Assembly (NCBI RefSeq): GCF_011578045.1
Contig: NZ_CP049801.1
Coordinates: 2,232,001-2,296,000 of the forward strand
DNA length: 64,000 nt
DNA from: Acinetobacter shaoyimingii
GTDB taxonomy: Bacteria > Pseudomonadota > Gammaproteobacteria > Pseudomonadales > Moraxellaceae
Direction: 5' to 3'
Part shown: in pieces, positions 55,287-64,000 of the stretch
Layout: every line of letters starts with the position of its first letter
Position numbering within the stretch: the stretch's first letter is position 1
Translations under genes and position numbers: made by a program
The notes under the pieces: model-generated
Database searches by the model: none
What the model was told of the DNA's origin: nothing
Seen by the model: only the letters and a program-made list of their open reading frames with translations

Positions 55287-55898
55287 CTAAGGATTGAAAT
55301 GAACCCAACACATGTGCAGTGAAATAAAGATTAAAACTAATCCCATGACAATATTCAACACTCTTGCCCGATGACCTTCATTGAGAAAATGAGCAAGTTT
55401 TTCACCTGCATATCCCCAGATCCATAAAGAGATATAACAGACCATAAAGTAAATCAAAATAAATAGGGCTAAATAAACACTATTTTTCGAAGCTGAAAAT
55501 AAAGCTGTACCTGAAACAGCCGCAATCCATGCTTTCGGATTGAGCCACTGCATAAGTGCACCTTGCATAAAGGTCGGTATCTGATGTGTCGATTGATGTT
55601 CAATTGTGATCGTTTGAGGCTGTGCTTTTAGGATATTCCAACCAATCCAAACCAACAAAATAGTGCCTAAAACTGTAATGACATCTAACAATAATGGGTT
55701 GAGTACAATAATTTGATATAGACCAAAGCAAATGCAGATCAATAACGCTGTAAAACCAATTGTCGCACCTGAAATAAAAGCAAAAGTTTGCCTGACACCA
55801 TAATTCATTGCACTACTGAGAATGGTTAAATTCACAGGACCTGGTGAAATAGACATAGATAAAGAAAAACTCAACATCGAAAAAATAAGTACGAGCAT
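55287..55898 (-). CDS. LysE/RhtB family amino-acid exporter
   Basis: A 203-residue inner-membrane protein with about six transmembrane helices and the family motif SISPGPVNLTILSSAMNYG at the N-terminus, followed by QWLNPKAWIAAVSG. LysE/RhtB proteins export amino acids or related metabolites. The substrate is not defined by the sequence. Confidence 0.85.
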   Translation of the reverse strand: MLVLIFSMLSFSLSMSISPGPVNLTILSSAMNYGVRQTFAFISGATIGFTALLICICFGLYQIIVLNPLLLDVITVLGTILLVWIGWNILKAQPQTITIEHQSTHQIPTFMQGALMQWLNPKAWIAAVSGTALFSASKNSVYLALFILIYFMVCYISLWIWGYAGEKLAHFLNEGHRARVLNIVMGLVLIFISLHMCWVHFNP

Positions 55899-56007
55899 TG
55901 TGATAAATTTAAAGTTATTTTTATGATAATAGTGATCTATTAGTCTTAATCAACTAAAAAACAATACTCGTTACAAATCATTTAATTTTTAGCTGTGCCT
56001 AGAAAAA

Positions 56008-56367
56008 CTAGCGCAATGAACCAATATAATGATGAGAAACTTGCGCTTTTAAAATATCTTCTTCGGTTGGTTTAGCATTAAAGAAATCGTTTGAATCCTC
56101 TTCAATTAGATTTAAGTTTTTATGCTGCTCTTGTTCTGTTTCATCTTGTGGCAGTAAATTTTGAATACGTTGCGCTAACTTGTGTAATTCATGATCTTCT
56201 GTAGCATAAGCCAGATTCAAAACATATTGAGCATATGTATCATTTTCGCACATATACATCACATCAATCACCCGACTTGATGCACGTCTTAAGCGGATAT
56301 ATAAAAGTGATGCAATTGAAAATTTTTCTGAAAATGCTTCCGAATAATCTAAAGATTGTGAATTCAT
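56008..56367 (-). CDS. Hypothetical cytoplasmic protein
   Basis: A 119-residue soluble protein with a basic, helical N-terminal half (LLYIRLRRASSRVID) and an acidic, asparagine-rich C-terminal half. No signal peptide or domain is recognised. A GGAG site precedes its ATG closely. It is divergent from rlmKL. It looks real but I cannot name a function. Confidence 0.55.
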   Translation of the reverse strand: MNSQSLDYSEAFSEKFSIASLLYIRLRRASSRVIDVMYMCENDTYAQYVLNLAYATEDHELHKLAQRIQNLLPQDETEQEQHKNLNLIEEDSNDFFNAKPTEEDILKAQVSHHYIGSLR

Positions 56368-56565
56368 TACTCCACCAATTTTATAAAAATAAATTAAGAT
56401 TTTTCATGTAATTTACACAGCAATTTTTATACCATTTATACGCTTATTTTTCAGTCTCGCTATTTTTTTAAGAATTTAACGCTGCTTTCATAGAATTTCA
56501 AAAGCTTTAGTGCCCAAAATACGTTAAAATATTAGATTGCTTTTTTATTGTCTTTGGAAATGTTC

Positions 56566-58770
56566 ATGAATTCGAAACCGCGTCTTTCTACATATTGGGT
56601 CACCTGTGCAGATGGGCTTGAAACCTTACTCCAAGAAGAAATAGAAGGTTTAGGTGTACAAAACATTGAACGCTTTCCAGGCCGTTTAGTTTTCAAAGGT
56701 AAGCTTGAAGATGCTTATCGTATTTGTATGTGGTCTCGTTTAGCATCTCGTGTGCTTACCCCTATTCACACGCATGAAATTGAGTTCAGTCATGATGCAC
56801 GTGACGTTGCAGAAGAACTCTATGAAGGTGCAAATAACTTCGACTGGTCGCTCATTTTTGCACCACAAAGCACTTTTGCAGTTCGTTTACATATTGAACG
56901 TGAAATCAAAGTAAATAGCCAATTTGCCACCCTTCGTGTCAAAGATGGTGTAGTCGATTCATTTATGGAAGCAGTGGGTAAACGCCCAAGCATCGATATT
57001 AAACAACCAGAAATCACACTTTATGTACTTGCAGGTAAAAAAGAACATACATACTGCTTAGATTTATCGGGTGATTCACTGCATAAACGTGGTTATCGTC
57101 ATTACATGACGGATGCACCCATCAAAGAAAACTTAGCTGCAGCCATTTTACAGCGCATTCAACTACAAAAGAAAAACCCAGACATTTTCCTCGATCCAAT
57201 GTGTGGTTCTGGGACATTTATTATTGAAGCATTGATGATGTTGACAGATCGTGCGCCTGGTTTAGTGCGTCGTTTTGGTTTCAATGGTTGGAATGGCCAC
57301 GATCATGACCTTTGGATGTCAATTAAAGGTGAAGCAGCTGAACGTCATAAAGAAGCTTTAGAAAAACCATTACCGAAGTTCTATGCTTTTGATGCAGATT
57401 GGGAAGCTGTGAAAGCGACGAAGCAAAACATTCGTGCTGCTGGTTTTGAAGCGTTGATGCATCACATCCAAGTTGAAGAGCGTACTCTTGCAGATTGGCC
57501 TGATTTCCAAGCTGAAGGTAAAACCTCAATTGTGGTGACCAACCCTCCTTATGGTGAGCGTTTAGGTGACAAAGCTTCAAGTAAAGCATTTTATCAAGGT
57601 CTATCTGCGTTATTGCAAAAGAACTTTCCAAACCAAACCACAGCGATTATTGCAGCGCAAATTGAACAAGCTGATGTGTTGGCCATTAAAGAACCTCAGA
57701 CACTTCGTTTGATGAATGGTAAATTACCTATTTACATTCGTTCAGGTGAAATTAAACCAGCCACTGTGACACAGCCATTCTTAGCCGTTTGGCAACCACA
57801 GCAATTTGAAAAAATTGAAGGTGCTGAAGACTTCACCAACCGTTTGCAAAAAAACATGCAAAACTTAAAGAAATGGGCAGTCAAAGAGAATATCTACTGT
57901 CTACGCCTTTACGATGCTGATCTGCCAGATTTTAATATTGCAGTCGATTTATACGGCGATCGTTTGCACGTTCAAGAATATGCACCACCAAAAACCATTG
58001 ATCCTGAAAAAGCGAAAAAACGTTTTAACTTAGCTTTAGCAGCAATCCGTGCAGTGACTGGTTTGAACCGTGATGCCATCTTTATCAAGACACGTGCTCG
58101 TCAAGAAGGCAAAACACAATATACCAAGCAAAGTACAGCGTCTAAACGTTTTGTTGTGCAAGAAGGCAAAGCGAAAATCTTAGTCAATCTTACAGACTAT
58201 TTAGATACAGGTTTATTCTTAGATCATCGTCAAATTCGTCTCCGTATTGCTCAGGAAGCAAAAGGCAAACATTTCCTTAACTTGTACAGCTATACATCGA
58301 CTGCAAGCTTACATGCAGCATTAGGCGGTGCGGCAAGTACCACGAGTGTCGATTTATCCAACACTTATTTAAACTGGTCCAAAGAAAACTTTGTATTAAA
58401 TGGTTTGACGGTCGATCATGCAGATCAACAGCATCAGTTCTTTGCCAGTGATTGTTTTGAATGGCTTAAAGAAGGCCATGAGCAGTATGATTTGATTTTC
58501 ATTGATCCTCCAACATTCTCTAACTCGAAAAAATTCTACGGTACATTTGACGTTCAACGTGACCATTTGTCTTTATTGAAACGTGCGATGAACCGTTTAA
58601 CCACGGGCGGTACTTTGTATTTCTCAAACAACTATCGTGGGTTTGAATTGGATGATGAAATCAAAGCATTCTATGACGTTGAAGAATTGACCAGTGAAAC
58701 CATTGGTCTAGACTATAAACGCAATACCAAAATTCATCGCTCATGGAAAATTAAGCATCTCGAGGCTTAA
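56566..58770 (+). CDS. rlmKL: Bifunctional 23S rRNA methyltransferase RlmKL
   Basis: RlmKL makes m2G2445 (RlmL half) and m7G2069 (RlmK half) in 23S rRNA. A THUMP domain (about 45-155) is followed by the first methyltransferase, with LDPMCGSGTFIIEA and TNPPYGERLG. The second has FLNLYSYTSTASLHAALGG and IDPPTFSNSKK. The start was set at the ATG at 56566 (734 residues), with GGAA about seven bases upstream; a TTG at 56548 would add six residues. A strong terminator follows. Confidence 0.95.
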   Translation: MNSKPRLSTYWVTCADGLETLLQEEIEGLGVQNIERFPGRLVFKGKLEDAYRICMWSRLASRVLTPIHTHEIEFSHDARDVAEELYEGANNFDWSLIFAPQSTFAVRLHIEREIKVNSQFATLRVKDGVVDSFMEAVGKRPSIDIKQPEITLYVLAGKKEHTYCLDLSGDSLHKRGYRHYMTDAPIKENLAAAILQRIQLQKKNPDIFLDPMCGSGTFIIEALMMLTDRAPGLVRRFGFNGWNGHDHDLWMSIKGEAAERHKEALEKPLPKFYAFDADWEAVKATKQNIRAAGFEALMHHIQVEERTLADWPDFQAEGKTSIVVTNPPYGERLGDKASSKAFYQGLSALLQKNFPNQTTAIIAAQIEQADVLAIKEPQTLRLMNGKLPIYIRSGEIKPATVTQPFLAVWQPQQFEKIEGAEDFTNRLQKNMQNLKKWAVKENIYCLRLYDADLPDFNIAVDLYGDRLHVQEYAPPKTIDPEKAKKRFNLALAAIRAVTGLNRDAIFIKTRARQEGKTQYTKQSTASKRFVVQEGKAKILVNLTDYLDTGLFLDHRQIRLRIAQEAKGKHFLNLYSYTSTASLHAALGGAASTTSVDLSNTYLNWSKENFVLNGLTVDHADQQHQFFASDCFEWLKEGHEQYDLIFIDPPTFSNSKKFYGTFDVQRDHLSLLKRAMNRLTTGGTLYFSNNYRGFELDDEIKAFYDVEELTSETIGLDYKRNTKIHRSWKIKHLEA

Positions 58771-58792
58771 TTTGATTCATTGCTGAATAATC

Positions 58793-58826
58793 AAAAAGGC
58801 TGAAATCATTGGATTTCAGCCTTTTT
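58793..58826. terminator. Bidirectional terminator between rlmKL and the GNAT gene
   Basis: A 15-bp perfect stem (58793-58807 with 58812-58826) around an ATTG loop has A and T flanks on both sides. Confidence 0.94.
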
Positions 58827-58854
58827 TAATGAATTAAAATCTTCAAAACAGCAA

Positions 58855-60003
58855 CTAAATACGACCGACCTCAAAATATGAGATCTTATCTTGATCAAAA
58901 TATTGGTATGCGTCTGTCTCGTAACTGTGCAAGCCGTGTGTCGCATGCATCACATGTGCTTTCACATCTTTCATCGCGGTAATTCTTGGGTCTTTATGTG
59001 CCAAAGTGGTACAGAATGCATTTTTATTTCTTTGCTTCATCTGTATGTACGCTTGATACAAAATATATTGATAAACCTCAACATTGGATGGCTTACACAA
59101 CGCACTGTGCAACATTAAATAATCAAAACTGTCTTGCTCTTTCGGCAATAAAAGCTGTCCAGTTTGTTTGGCCCAAGCATTGTAAAATGGGCGCAATAAT
59201 TTCAAAGACAGCGAATATTTTTTAACGCGCGTCTGTTTAAACGATTTTTGATTCCACAGTCCAAACAAACCGACAATTTCATTTTCAGGATTCAACACTA
59301 CACTAAAATCACTCAGTTGCATGCCTTTCCAATAGTGATGGTTGCCCTCTTTAAGCTGGTTAAAATCATAAGTTGGTAAAAAATTGAAATCATCTTTTAA
59401 TGCATCGACAAATTGATTGACGCGTTCGATCCAAGTTTCATCCATGGTTTGAATTCTTAAATTCAAATTCGATGCTGGTGGTTTAACTTTAGAAATCGTG
59501 TACGTGGTTATATCATCGTACATAAAGGGTACTGGAAATTTTTCTCTAGGTCTGTGTAGTACATGACGTGCCATAAGGTTGTCATTTAAAACCACACTCT
59601 CGTAGAAACTTTCGCGCGGTACATTTTGATATAGATATTCAACAATAATATCTAAAGTATTTTGTCCACGTGCCTTCGATCTAAGACGCAAATCTGCAAC
59701 ATAACGAATCGTTGAATGCTGACCATTAATATAACAATCTTTCCAGCCAAAATTCACCATACCAATTATACGATCTGGCTGATCATCCATCACCAAAACT
59801 TTAATTTCAGGCTGAGTATATAATGTTCGAGTCGCCTGAAAATAACTCGGCGCTCGATCGAATGATAAAATCATGCCATTACTTGGCATTGCCTCAGCAA
59901 TCAGTGCGGTTAGCTGCTCATCATCCGTTAACAATGCATCACGCATTAAAAAGCCGGGTGCGCTCTCAGAGCGATATACAATATTGGGTAAAGTTGCTTC
60001 CAT
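58855..60003 (-). CDS. GNAT-like protein, third gene of the GH3 operon
   Basis: A 382-residue protein with a GNAT-type acetyltransferase-like N-terminal half (residues 15-150). RDALLTDDEQLTALIAE opens the fold, and IIGMVNFGWKDCYI and VADLRLRSKARGQNTLDIIVEYLYQ mark the usual central strands and acyl-CoA region. The C-terminal half has a second GNAT-like pattern (VGLFGLWNQ). The gene starts 4 bases after the GH3-like gene, so it belongs to the same operon. The substrate is unknown. GNAT is the best family match; a divergent non-enzymatic role is possible. Confidence 0.65.
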   Translation of the reverse strand: MEATLPNIVYRSESAPGFLMRDALLTDDEQLTALIAEAMPSNGMILSFDRAPSYFQATRTLYTQPEIKVLVMDDQPDRIIGMVNFGWKDCYINGQHSTIRYVADLRLRSKARGQNTLDIIVEYLYQNVPRESFYESVVLNDNLMARHVLHRPREKFPVPFMYDDITTYTISKVKPPASNLNLRIQTMDETWIERVNQFVDALKDDFNFLPTYDFNQLKEGNHHYWKGMQLSDFSVVLNPENEIVGLFGLWNQKSFKQTRVKKYSLSLKLLRPFYNAWAKQTGQLLLPKEQDSFDYLMLHSALCKPSNVEVYQYILYQAYIQMKQRNKNAFCTTLAHKDPRITAMKDVKAHVMHATHGLHSYETDAYQYFDQDKISYFEVGRI

Positions 60004-60007
60004 GACA

Positions 60008-61540
60008 TCAATCCAACAATGAACGCATCTTTTTTAATGGTTCAGGTTTAATATTTCCTTCAATCATTCCATTGTGCATCGCCAATTTTTTATAATAATC
60101 CCATGCATCTTCTACATGGAGTATTGAAGGTTCGTCGAGTTGGCCTAAGTTTCTGGCTAACTCATAATGAAAATTTTGTTTTAATAATGCATCGATGTGT
60201 TCAGGTGTTGGAGCCAATTCAGCTTCCCCTTCACTGAGTAATACATAATGCGGTTTTTTTTCTTGATTAAGCTCAACACCCAATAAACTAATGGGTAAAT
60301 ATTGCTCGCTTTTCAGTTGTGCCAATATATGTTGTGCAACTGTTTGATCAATTTTTTCACCCACCAAATCTACCGTCATTTTTCTGCCTAAAAATTTAAA
60401 GCATGGAATTTGATGATAAAAAGCTGTGACTTCCAATTCATCATCAATGACATAGCGAGTTAAACCTGAGCCAGTGGTCAAAATTGGACTGACAATTTGT
60501 CCAACTTTCAATTCCCACGACGGCACAATGCTTTGATCGGCTAAATTCAGAAACTCATAAAAGTGCGATTGATAAGTTAGTGGATAATGGCCATTCAACG
60601 GAATCGTCACTACACCTTCAGTTGCCCACAAGCCCTTACCTTCAAAGCTCACATTGGCAATTTTCTCTCTAAGATTCAAAGCCCAATGTCGAGCACTTGC
60701 CGTATCCCAGCTCGAAATGAGTTCCAATTTTGGCCAAAGTTTTTTCCAAGCATTTGCATGATTCAAATCAAGCTCTAAAAGTTTCTTACTTTGCTTAGCA
60801 GATTTGGGTACTTTTAAGAAATTTAAACTCGGTCTACTCCATTTACCATGCTTAAGTACCTTAGCAATTTCTTGTTGATTCTCCTGAATAATTTCAAATA
60901 ATTGCAGAGCAAATGTTGGACTCCAAACAGAAATCATCCCTAAGTTTTCGTCTGCAACCAAATACACCACCGTTGCAAACATGGCATCTTCAGCTGATTC
61001 TGCCAAAGCAATATCTGCAGGTGCGGCTTGGGTAATTTTAGTCAAAAACCGTTTGGTAAAACTCAGTAAAGCACTATCATCATTTAAGTTATCTGAAAGT
61101 GTGAGTTTGCGCTGACTTTCAGGCAACCAAGAAACTGACCAATAATGCGTACTATGTTTCAAGTTTGGATATTCCAGATATAAGCTGGTCAGCCACAATC
61201 CAATAGCTTGATCGAGTTCATCAAGAAAACCTTGTGTATACGGGATAAATTTTAAGGCCTCACTCGAACCACTGGTCGGTTGAAAACGAATGATTTTATC
61301 GCCATTCAACAAATTAATACTCTGCTCTCTAGAGTTTTCAATTTTATCCTTCCAGTCTGAATAACGAGTCAGAGGAAATTTCGTACGAAATTCCTCATAA
61401 CTCAATGTTTCATCTTTTAGAATTATTTTTAATTTTTCTCTTTGTACATTTTCTAATTGATTAATTTGCTGATGATATGTTTTGTAAGCCTTTTTACACG
61501 CCATCTCTAAGATTTGGTGTGCCCCAATCAATAAAGCCAT
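60008..61540 (-). CDS. GH3-family acyl-adenylating enzyme
   Basis: A 510-residue member of the GH3 group. The GH3 signature TSGSSEALKFIPYT (89-102) corresponds to the phosphate-binding loop of ATP. WATEG (305-309), the GLTRYVIDDELEV segment (359-371) and FLGRK (383-387) follow. In plants GH3 enzymes adenylate hormone carboxylates and join them to amino acids; bacterial members are poorly studied. Here the ATG directly abuts the stop of the 5' gene and the next gene starts 4 bases on. An acyl donor pathway is likely, but both substrates are unknown. Confidence 0.85.
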   Translation of the reverse strand: MALLIGAHQILEMACKKAYKTYHQQINQLENVQREKLKIILKDETLSYEEFRTKFPLTRYSDWKDKIENSREQSINLLNGDKIIRFQPTSGSSEALKFIPYTQGFLDELDQAIGLWLTSLYLEYPNLKHSTHYWSVSWLPESQRKLTLSDNLNDDSALLSFTKRFLTKITQAAPADIALAESAEDAMFATVVYLVADENLGMISVWSPTFALQLFEIIQENQQEIAKVLKHGKWSRPSLNFLKVPKSAKQSKKLLELDLNHANAWKKLWPKLELISSWDTASARHWALNLREKIANVSFEGKGLWATEGVVTIPLNGHYPLTYQSHFYEFLNLADQSIVPSWELKVGQIVSPILTTGSGLTRYVIDDELEVTAFYHQIPCFKFLGRKMTVDLVGEKIDQTVAQHILAQLKSEQYLPISLLGVELNQEKKPHYVLLSEGEAELAPTPEHIDALLKQNFHYELARNLGQLDEPSILHVEDAWDYYKKLAMHNGMIEGNIKPEPLKKMRSLLD

Positions 61541-62368
61541 TTAAGCCACCTTCGAATCCTCATGAATGATTTCTGGAGTCACCACAACATTGACGGGTTT
61601 ATTCCGGTTTTTGCCTTTACTCACAGATTTAGATAAGAAACGCTGTACGTACATATACAAATCTTTCCAATGAATTTCCCCAATACAAGGAAGTTCTGTA
61701 CCCTTAACCCATGTTGGATTGCATTTTTCAAAGAATTCAATCTTACTATTTTGTAAACGCATTTCTTCTGTAATTGGTGCAACATCTGGGCGTAGTGCTT
61801 GATAATCATCACCAAAATTTAATAAACCAGATTCTTTATCATAATATTTTGCATAATATTGCTGGCAATAAGCTTCTACATATTCTTGTAAGAATTGATG
61901 CTTATTTCCATAATGCGGATAATAGGTATAGTAGTTATTTGCTAAAAGTAAATAAGTCTTGAAGCCTTTAGAAATCAACATCCAATACACAGGTTTGGTG
62001 GGGTAACGTAGTTTATAAAGGATGACATATCGGTACATCGCTCTTTGCAGCGCACGACTGCCCCAATACGCCTCTTCAATAATCGTATCACCACTGAAAA
62101 ATGCATGATGAACTTTACCATCTGCAATAAAATCTCGTTCCGTGATGGTTGAGAATCCAACAAGTTTGTCCGACTTAGGATCACGAACAATAAATACCCC
62201 TGTCTTCTCAGATAGATCTGATTCAAACAATTCAAGCGAGGTATTTAAGTAGTACTGTTCAAATATGGCATACATGCATTGAATATCAAGTTTTGATAAT
62301 CCTTTAACGGGTTTGTATTCACTATATGGCTCTTTTTTTAACTTTCTGAGTAATTTTAATTCCAGCAT
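61541..62368 (-). CDS. GNAT-like hypothetical protein, first gene of the GH3 operon
   Basis: A 275-residue soluble protein with a central GNAT-like alternation: GVFIVRDPKSDKLVGFSTI, then AFFSGDTIIEEAYWGSRALQ-like sequence, then YWMLISKGFKTYLLLANNYY. The N-terminus begins LELKLLRKLKKEPY. I chose the ATG at 62368, six bases after an AAGGA site, over one two codons earlier. Its stop is directly followed by the GH3 start. The fold assignment is tentative; the protein may instead belong to an unrecognised acyl-transfer family. Confidence 0.6.
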   Translation of the reverse strand: MLELKLLRKLKKEPYSEYKPVKGLSKLDIQCMYAIFEQYYLNTSLELFESDLSEKTGVFIVRDPKSDKLVGFSTITERDFIADGKVHHAFFSGDTIIEEAYWGSRALQRAMYRYVILYKLRYPTKPVYWMLISKGFKTYLLLANNYYTYYPHYGNKHQFLQEYVEAYCQQYYAKYYDKESGLLNFGDDYQALRPDVAPITEEMRLQNSKIEFFEKCNPTWVKGTELPCIGEIHWKDLYMYVQRFLSKSVSKGKNRNKPVNVVVTPEIIHEDSKVA

Positions 62369-62711
62369 AGTCATTCCTTGCTTCTACAATATTTACGCTC
62401 TATTTTTTTATTAAAAACACCGAATATCAGATTCCTTGATATTTCCAGTTATTTTAGTCAAGGGCGTATATTTTATGCAAACCAAATCACAATTTTATCT
62501 CAAAAAACATAAAAAACATAATAAAAAAGCCGACAATTGTCGGCTTTTTTATTCTAGAATAAAGATTGAATTTCAATCAAATTAAGTTAAAGTCTTTGGT
62601 TTTCTTGACTTAAATTCGCTTATCTTAAATTCAAATTTTAGCTAAGCAAGTTCACCTCAGATCAAAAGTTTGTTACATCCAATGTGAATAATATCCAGCC
62701 TCTAACCATCA
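62369..62711. other. Intergenic region between the GH3 operon and clpB
   Basis: About 340 bases. It contains a perfect terminator (62523-62550) and otherwise AT-rich sequence where the GH3-operon promoter should lie. I see no coding frame. Confidence 0.5.
62523..62550. terminator. Terminator downstream of clpB
   Basis: AAAAAAGCCGAC pairs perfectly with GTCGGCTTTTTT across AATT. It lies about 160 bases beyond the clpB stop on the minus strand and has T-runs in both directions. Confidence 0.85.
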
Positions 62712-64000
62712 TTAACTCAATTTCAACTTTTCAAAACTTAATGCTCCAGCATCTCCTTTCACCAAGATCGTATCACCCGGAACAAAATCACCAGCTAGGA
62801 TCTTTTGCGCCAAGCTATTTTCAACTTGTTGTTGGATTGCACGTTTCAATGGGCGCGCACCATATACAGGATCAAAACCTGCATTAATCAATATATCAAA
62901 TGCAGTATCATCAACAGAAAGTTTCAATTCACGATCACCTAAACGGTTACGTAAACGCTCTAATTGGATATCTGCAATGCCACGTATTTGTGATTTTTTC
63001 AATGAATGGAAAATCACCAATTCATCAATACGGTTTATGAATTCAGGGCGGAAATGCTCCGATACTGCATTCATCACTGCTTGACGAACTTCGTCATCAC
63101 TAGCATCTTGACCCAATTCACGCACATCACTTGAACCTAAGTTCGAAGTCATCACAATGACTGTGTTTTTAAAGTCGATCAGACGACCTTGTGAATCAGT
63201 TAAGCGTCCATCATCTAACACTTGCAGTAAGATGTTAAATACATCTGGATGTGCTTTTTCTACTTCATCAAATAACACTACACTGTAGGGTTTACGACGC
63301 ACAGCTTCAGTGAGTAAACCACCTTCTTCATAACCGACATATCCTGGAGGCGCACCCACCAAACGGCTTACAGAGTGTTTCTCCATAAACTCAGACATGT
63401 CGATACGAATCATCGCATCATCACTATCAAACAAGAAGTTTGCCAAAGCTTTAGTCAATTCGGTTTTACCCACACCTGTTGGTCCAAGGAACAAGAATGA
63501 TCCACTAGGACGGTTTGGATCGGATAGACCGGCACGTGAACGGCGTACTGCATTCGATACAGCCACCACAGCTTCGTCTTGACCTACAACACGGTTGTGT
63601 AAGAACTCTTCCATATGAAGCAGTTTTTCACGCTCACCTTGAAGCATTTTCGATACTGGAATACCCGTTGCCGCACTCACGACTTCAGCAATCTCATTTT
63701 CAGTGACTTTAGTACGAATGAGTTTTGGCTCTTCATTCACTTCAGCCACTTCTTCTTCGTTTAAGCGTTTTTGCAGTTCTGGAATCACGCCATATTGCAA
63801 ACGACTTGCCTCTGCCAAATCACCTTCACGTTGTGCCTTTTCAAACGCTGTACGGGCTTTATCCAATTCAATTTGCGCTTGATTAGTTCCATCGACTAAG
63901 CGTTTTTCTGCAATCCACTGTTCTTCCAAATCACTGTATTCTTTCTGCACTTCAGCAATTTGATTTTCCAAATGGGTGACTTCCGCTTTGCTGACCGAAT
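62712..64000 (-). CDS. clpB: ATP-dependent chaperone ClpB, C-terminal part (partial)
   Basis: The 3' end of clpB; the 5' part lies beyond the right edge. The visible part opens within the middle coiled-coil and linker and continues through the second AAA+ module. That module has the P-loop [12 protein letters not shown], Walker [16 protein letters not shown], the sensor region VIMTSNLGS and an arginine finger in [13 protein letters not shown]. The C-terminal segment ends [12 protein letters not shown]. ClpB with DnaK dissolves protein aggregates and is normally sigma-32-driven; rpoH lies in this window. A TTG within the frame at 63971 is internal, not a start. Confidence 0.96.
   Translation of the reverse strand, partial: SVSKAEVTHLENQIAEVQKEYSDLEEQWIAEKRLVDGTNQAQIELDKARTAFEKAQREGDLAEASRLQYGVIPELQKRLNEEEVAEVNEEPKLIRTKVTENEIAEVVSAATGIPVSKMLQGEREKLLHMEEFLHNRVVGQDEAVVAVSNAVRRSRAGLSDPNRPSGSFLFLGPTGVGKTELTKALANFLFDSDDAMIRIDMSEFMEKHSVSRLVGAPPGYVGYEEGGLLTEAVRRKPYSVVLFDEVEKAHPDVFNILLQVLDDGRLTDSQGRLIDFKNTVIVMTSNLGSSDVRELGQDASDDEVRQAVMNAVSEHFRPEFINRIDELVIFHSLKKSQIRGIADIQLERLRNRLGDRELKLSVDDTAFDILINAGFDPVYGARPLKRAIQQQVENSLAQKILAGDFVPGDTILVKGDAGALSFEKLKLS

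Noticed and set aside
1-64000. CRISPR arrays, prophage, transposons and rRNA
   Set aside because: I looked for regularly spaced repeats, transposase or integrase motifs, phage structural genes and rRNA sequences and found none; only short repeats and one fold-back element are present.

Overview
The window is AT-rich chromosomal DNA from a gammaproteobacterium. Gene content and protein style point to Moraxellaceae, most likely Acinetobacter. The evidence is an isolated gspL-gspM pair, a pyrB gene followed by a dihydroorotase-like pyrC' lacking its metal motif, a CYP153-like P450, a metQ-metN-metI order, and many short hairpin terminators with T-tracts. No prophage, transposase, rRNA or CRISPR array was seen. 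Species assignment is inference from memory of the families.

Left part (1-16300): prmA, a zinc-ribbon membrane protein and fis, with a strong terminator in the fis leader; then purH and purD separated by a fold-back repeat element. Accessory genes follow: an orphan protein with a HEPN-like RxxxxH motif, a GNAT acetyltransferase and a P450. After these come the methionine ABC importer (metQ-metN-metI), small hypotheticals, gloB, and a minus-strand tRNA operon Leu-Trp-Leu with its own promoter and terminator.

Middle (16300-38800): a minus-strand pair of a patatin-like phospholipase and an overlapping Hanks-type kinase-like gene; a DUF815 ATPase; two tandem Ail/OmpX-like outer-membrane barrels whose leaders are duplicated with them; tsaD divergent from rpsU-yqeY; a BepA-like M48 protease; a 2-hydroxyacid dehydrogenase with 7-bp repeats just upstream; a HolD-like psi subunit; and a second M48-like protein whose zinc motif has lost its second histidine. 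A long minus-strand run follows in transcription order: gpsA, sixA-like, gspL, gspM, pyrD, cvpA, purF.

Right part (38300-64000): a lipoprotein, an RhlB-like helicase, a cold-shock gene with a long untranslated leader, tusA, rpoH, DUF423, GST, a SulP transporter, trmB, and a fatty-acid desaturase that seems to carry an in-frame stop near its natural start. Then come a DUF2520 protein, a four-gene envelope locus (three related lipoproteins, two with LprI-like tails, around an OmpA-domain protein), pyrB-pyrC', small exported and LysE proteins, rlmKL, a compact three-gene operon centred on a GH3-type acyl-adenylating enzyme with GNAT-like partners, and the C-terminal part of clpB running off the right end.

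Most of the window is housekeeping: de novo purine synthesis (purH, purD, purF), pyrimidine synthesis (pyrD, pyrB), translation and RNA modification (prmA, trmB, rlmKL, tsaD, rpsU), and heat and cold stress (rpoH, clpB, csp). The places most likely to hold undescribed biology are the GH3-GNAT operon (58855-62368), the LprI/OmpA lipoprotein locus (47753-52296), the patatin-kinase pair, the orphan HEPN-like protein and the fis leader.
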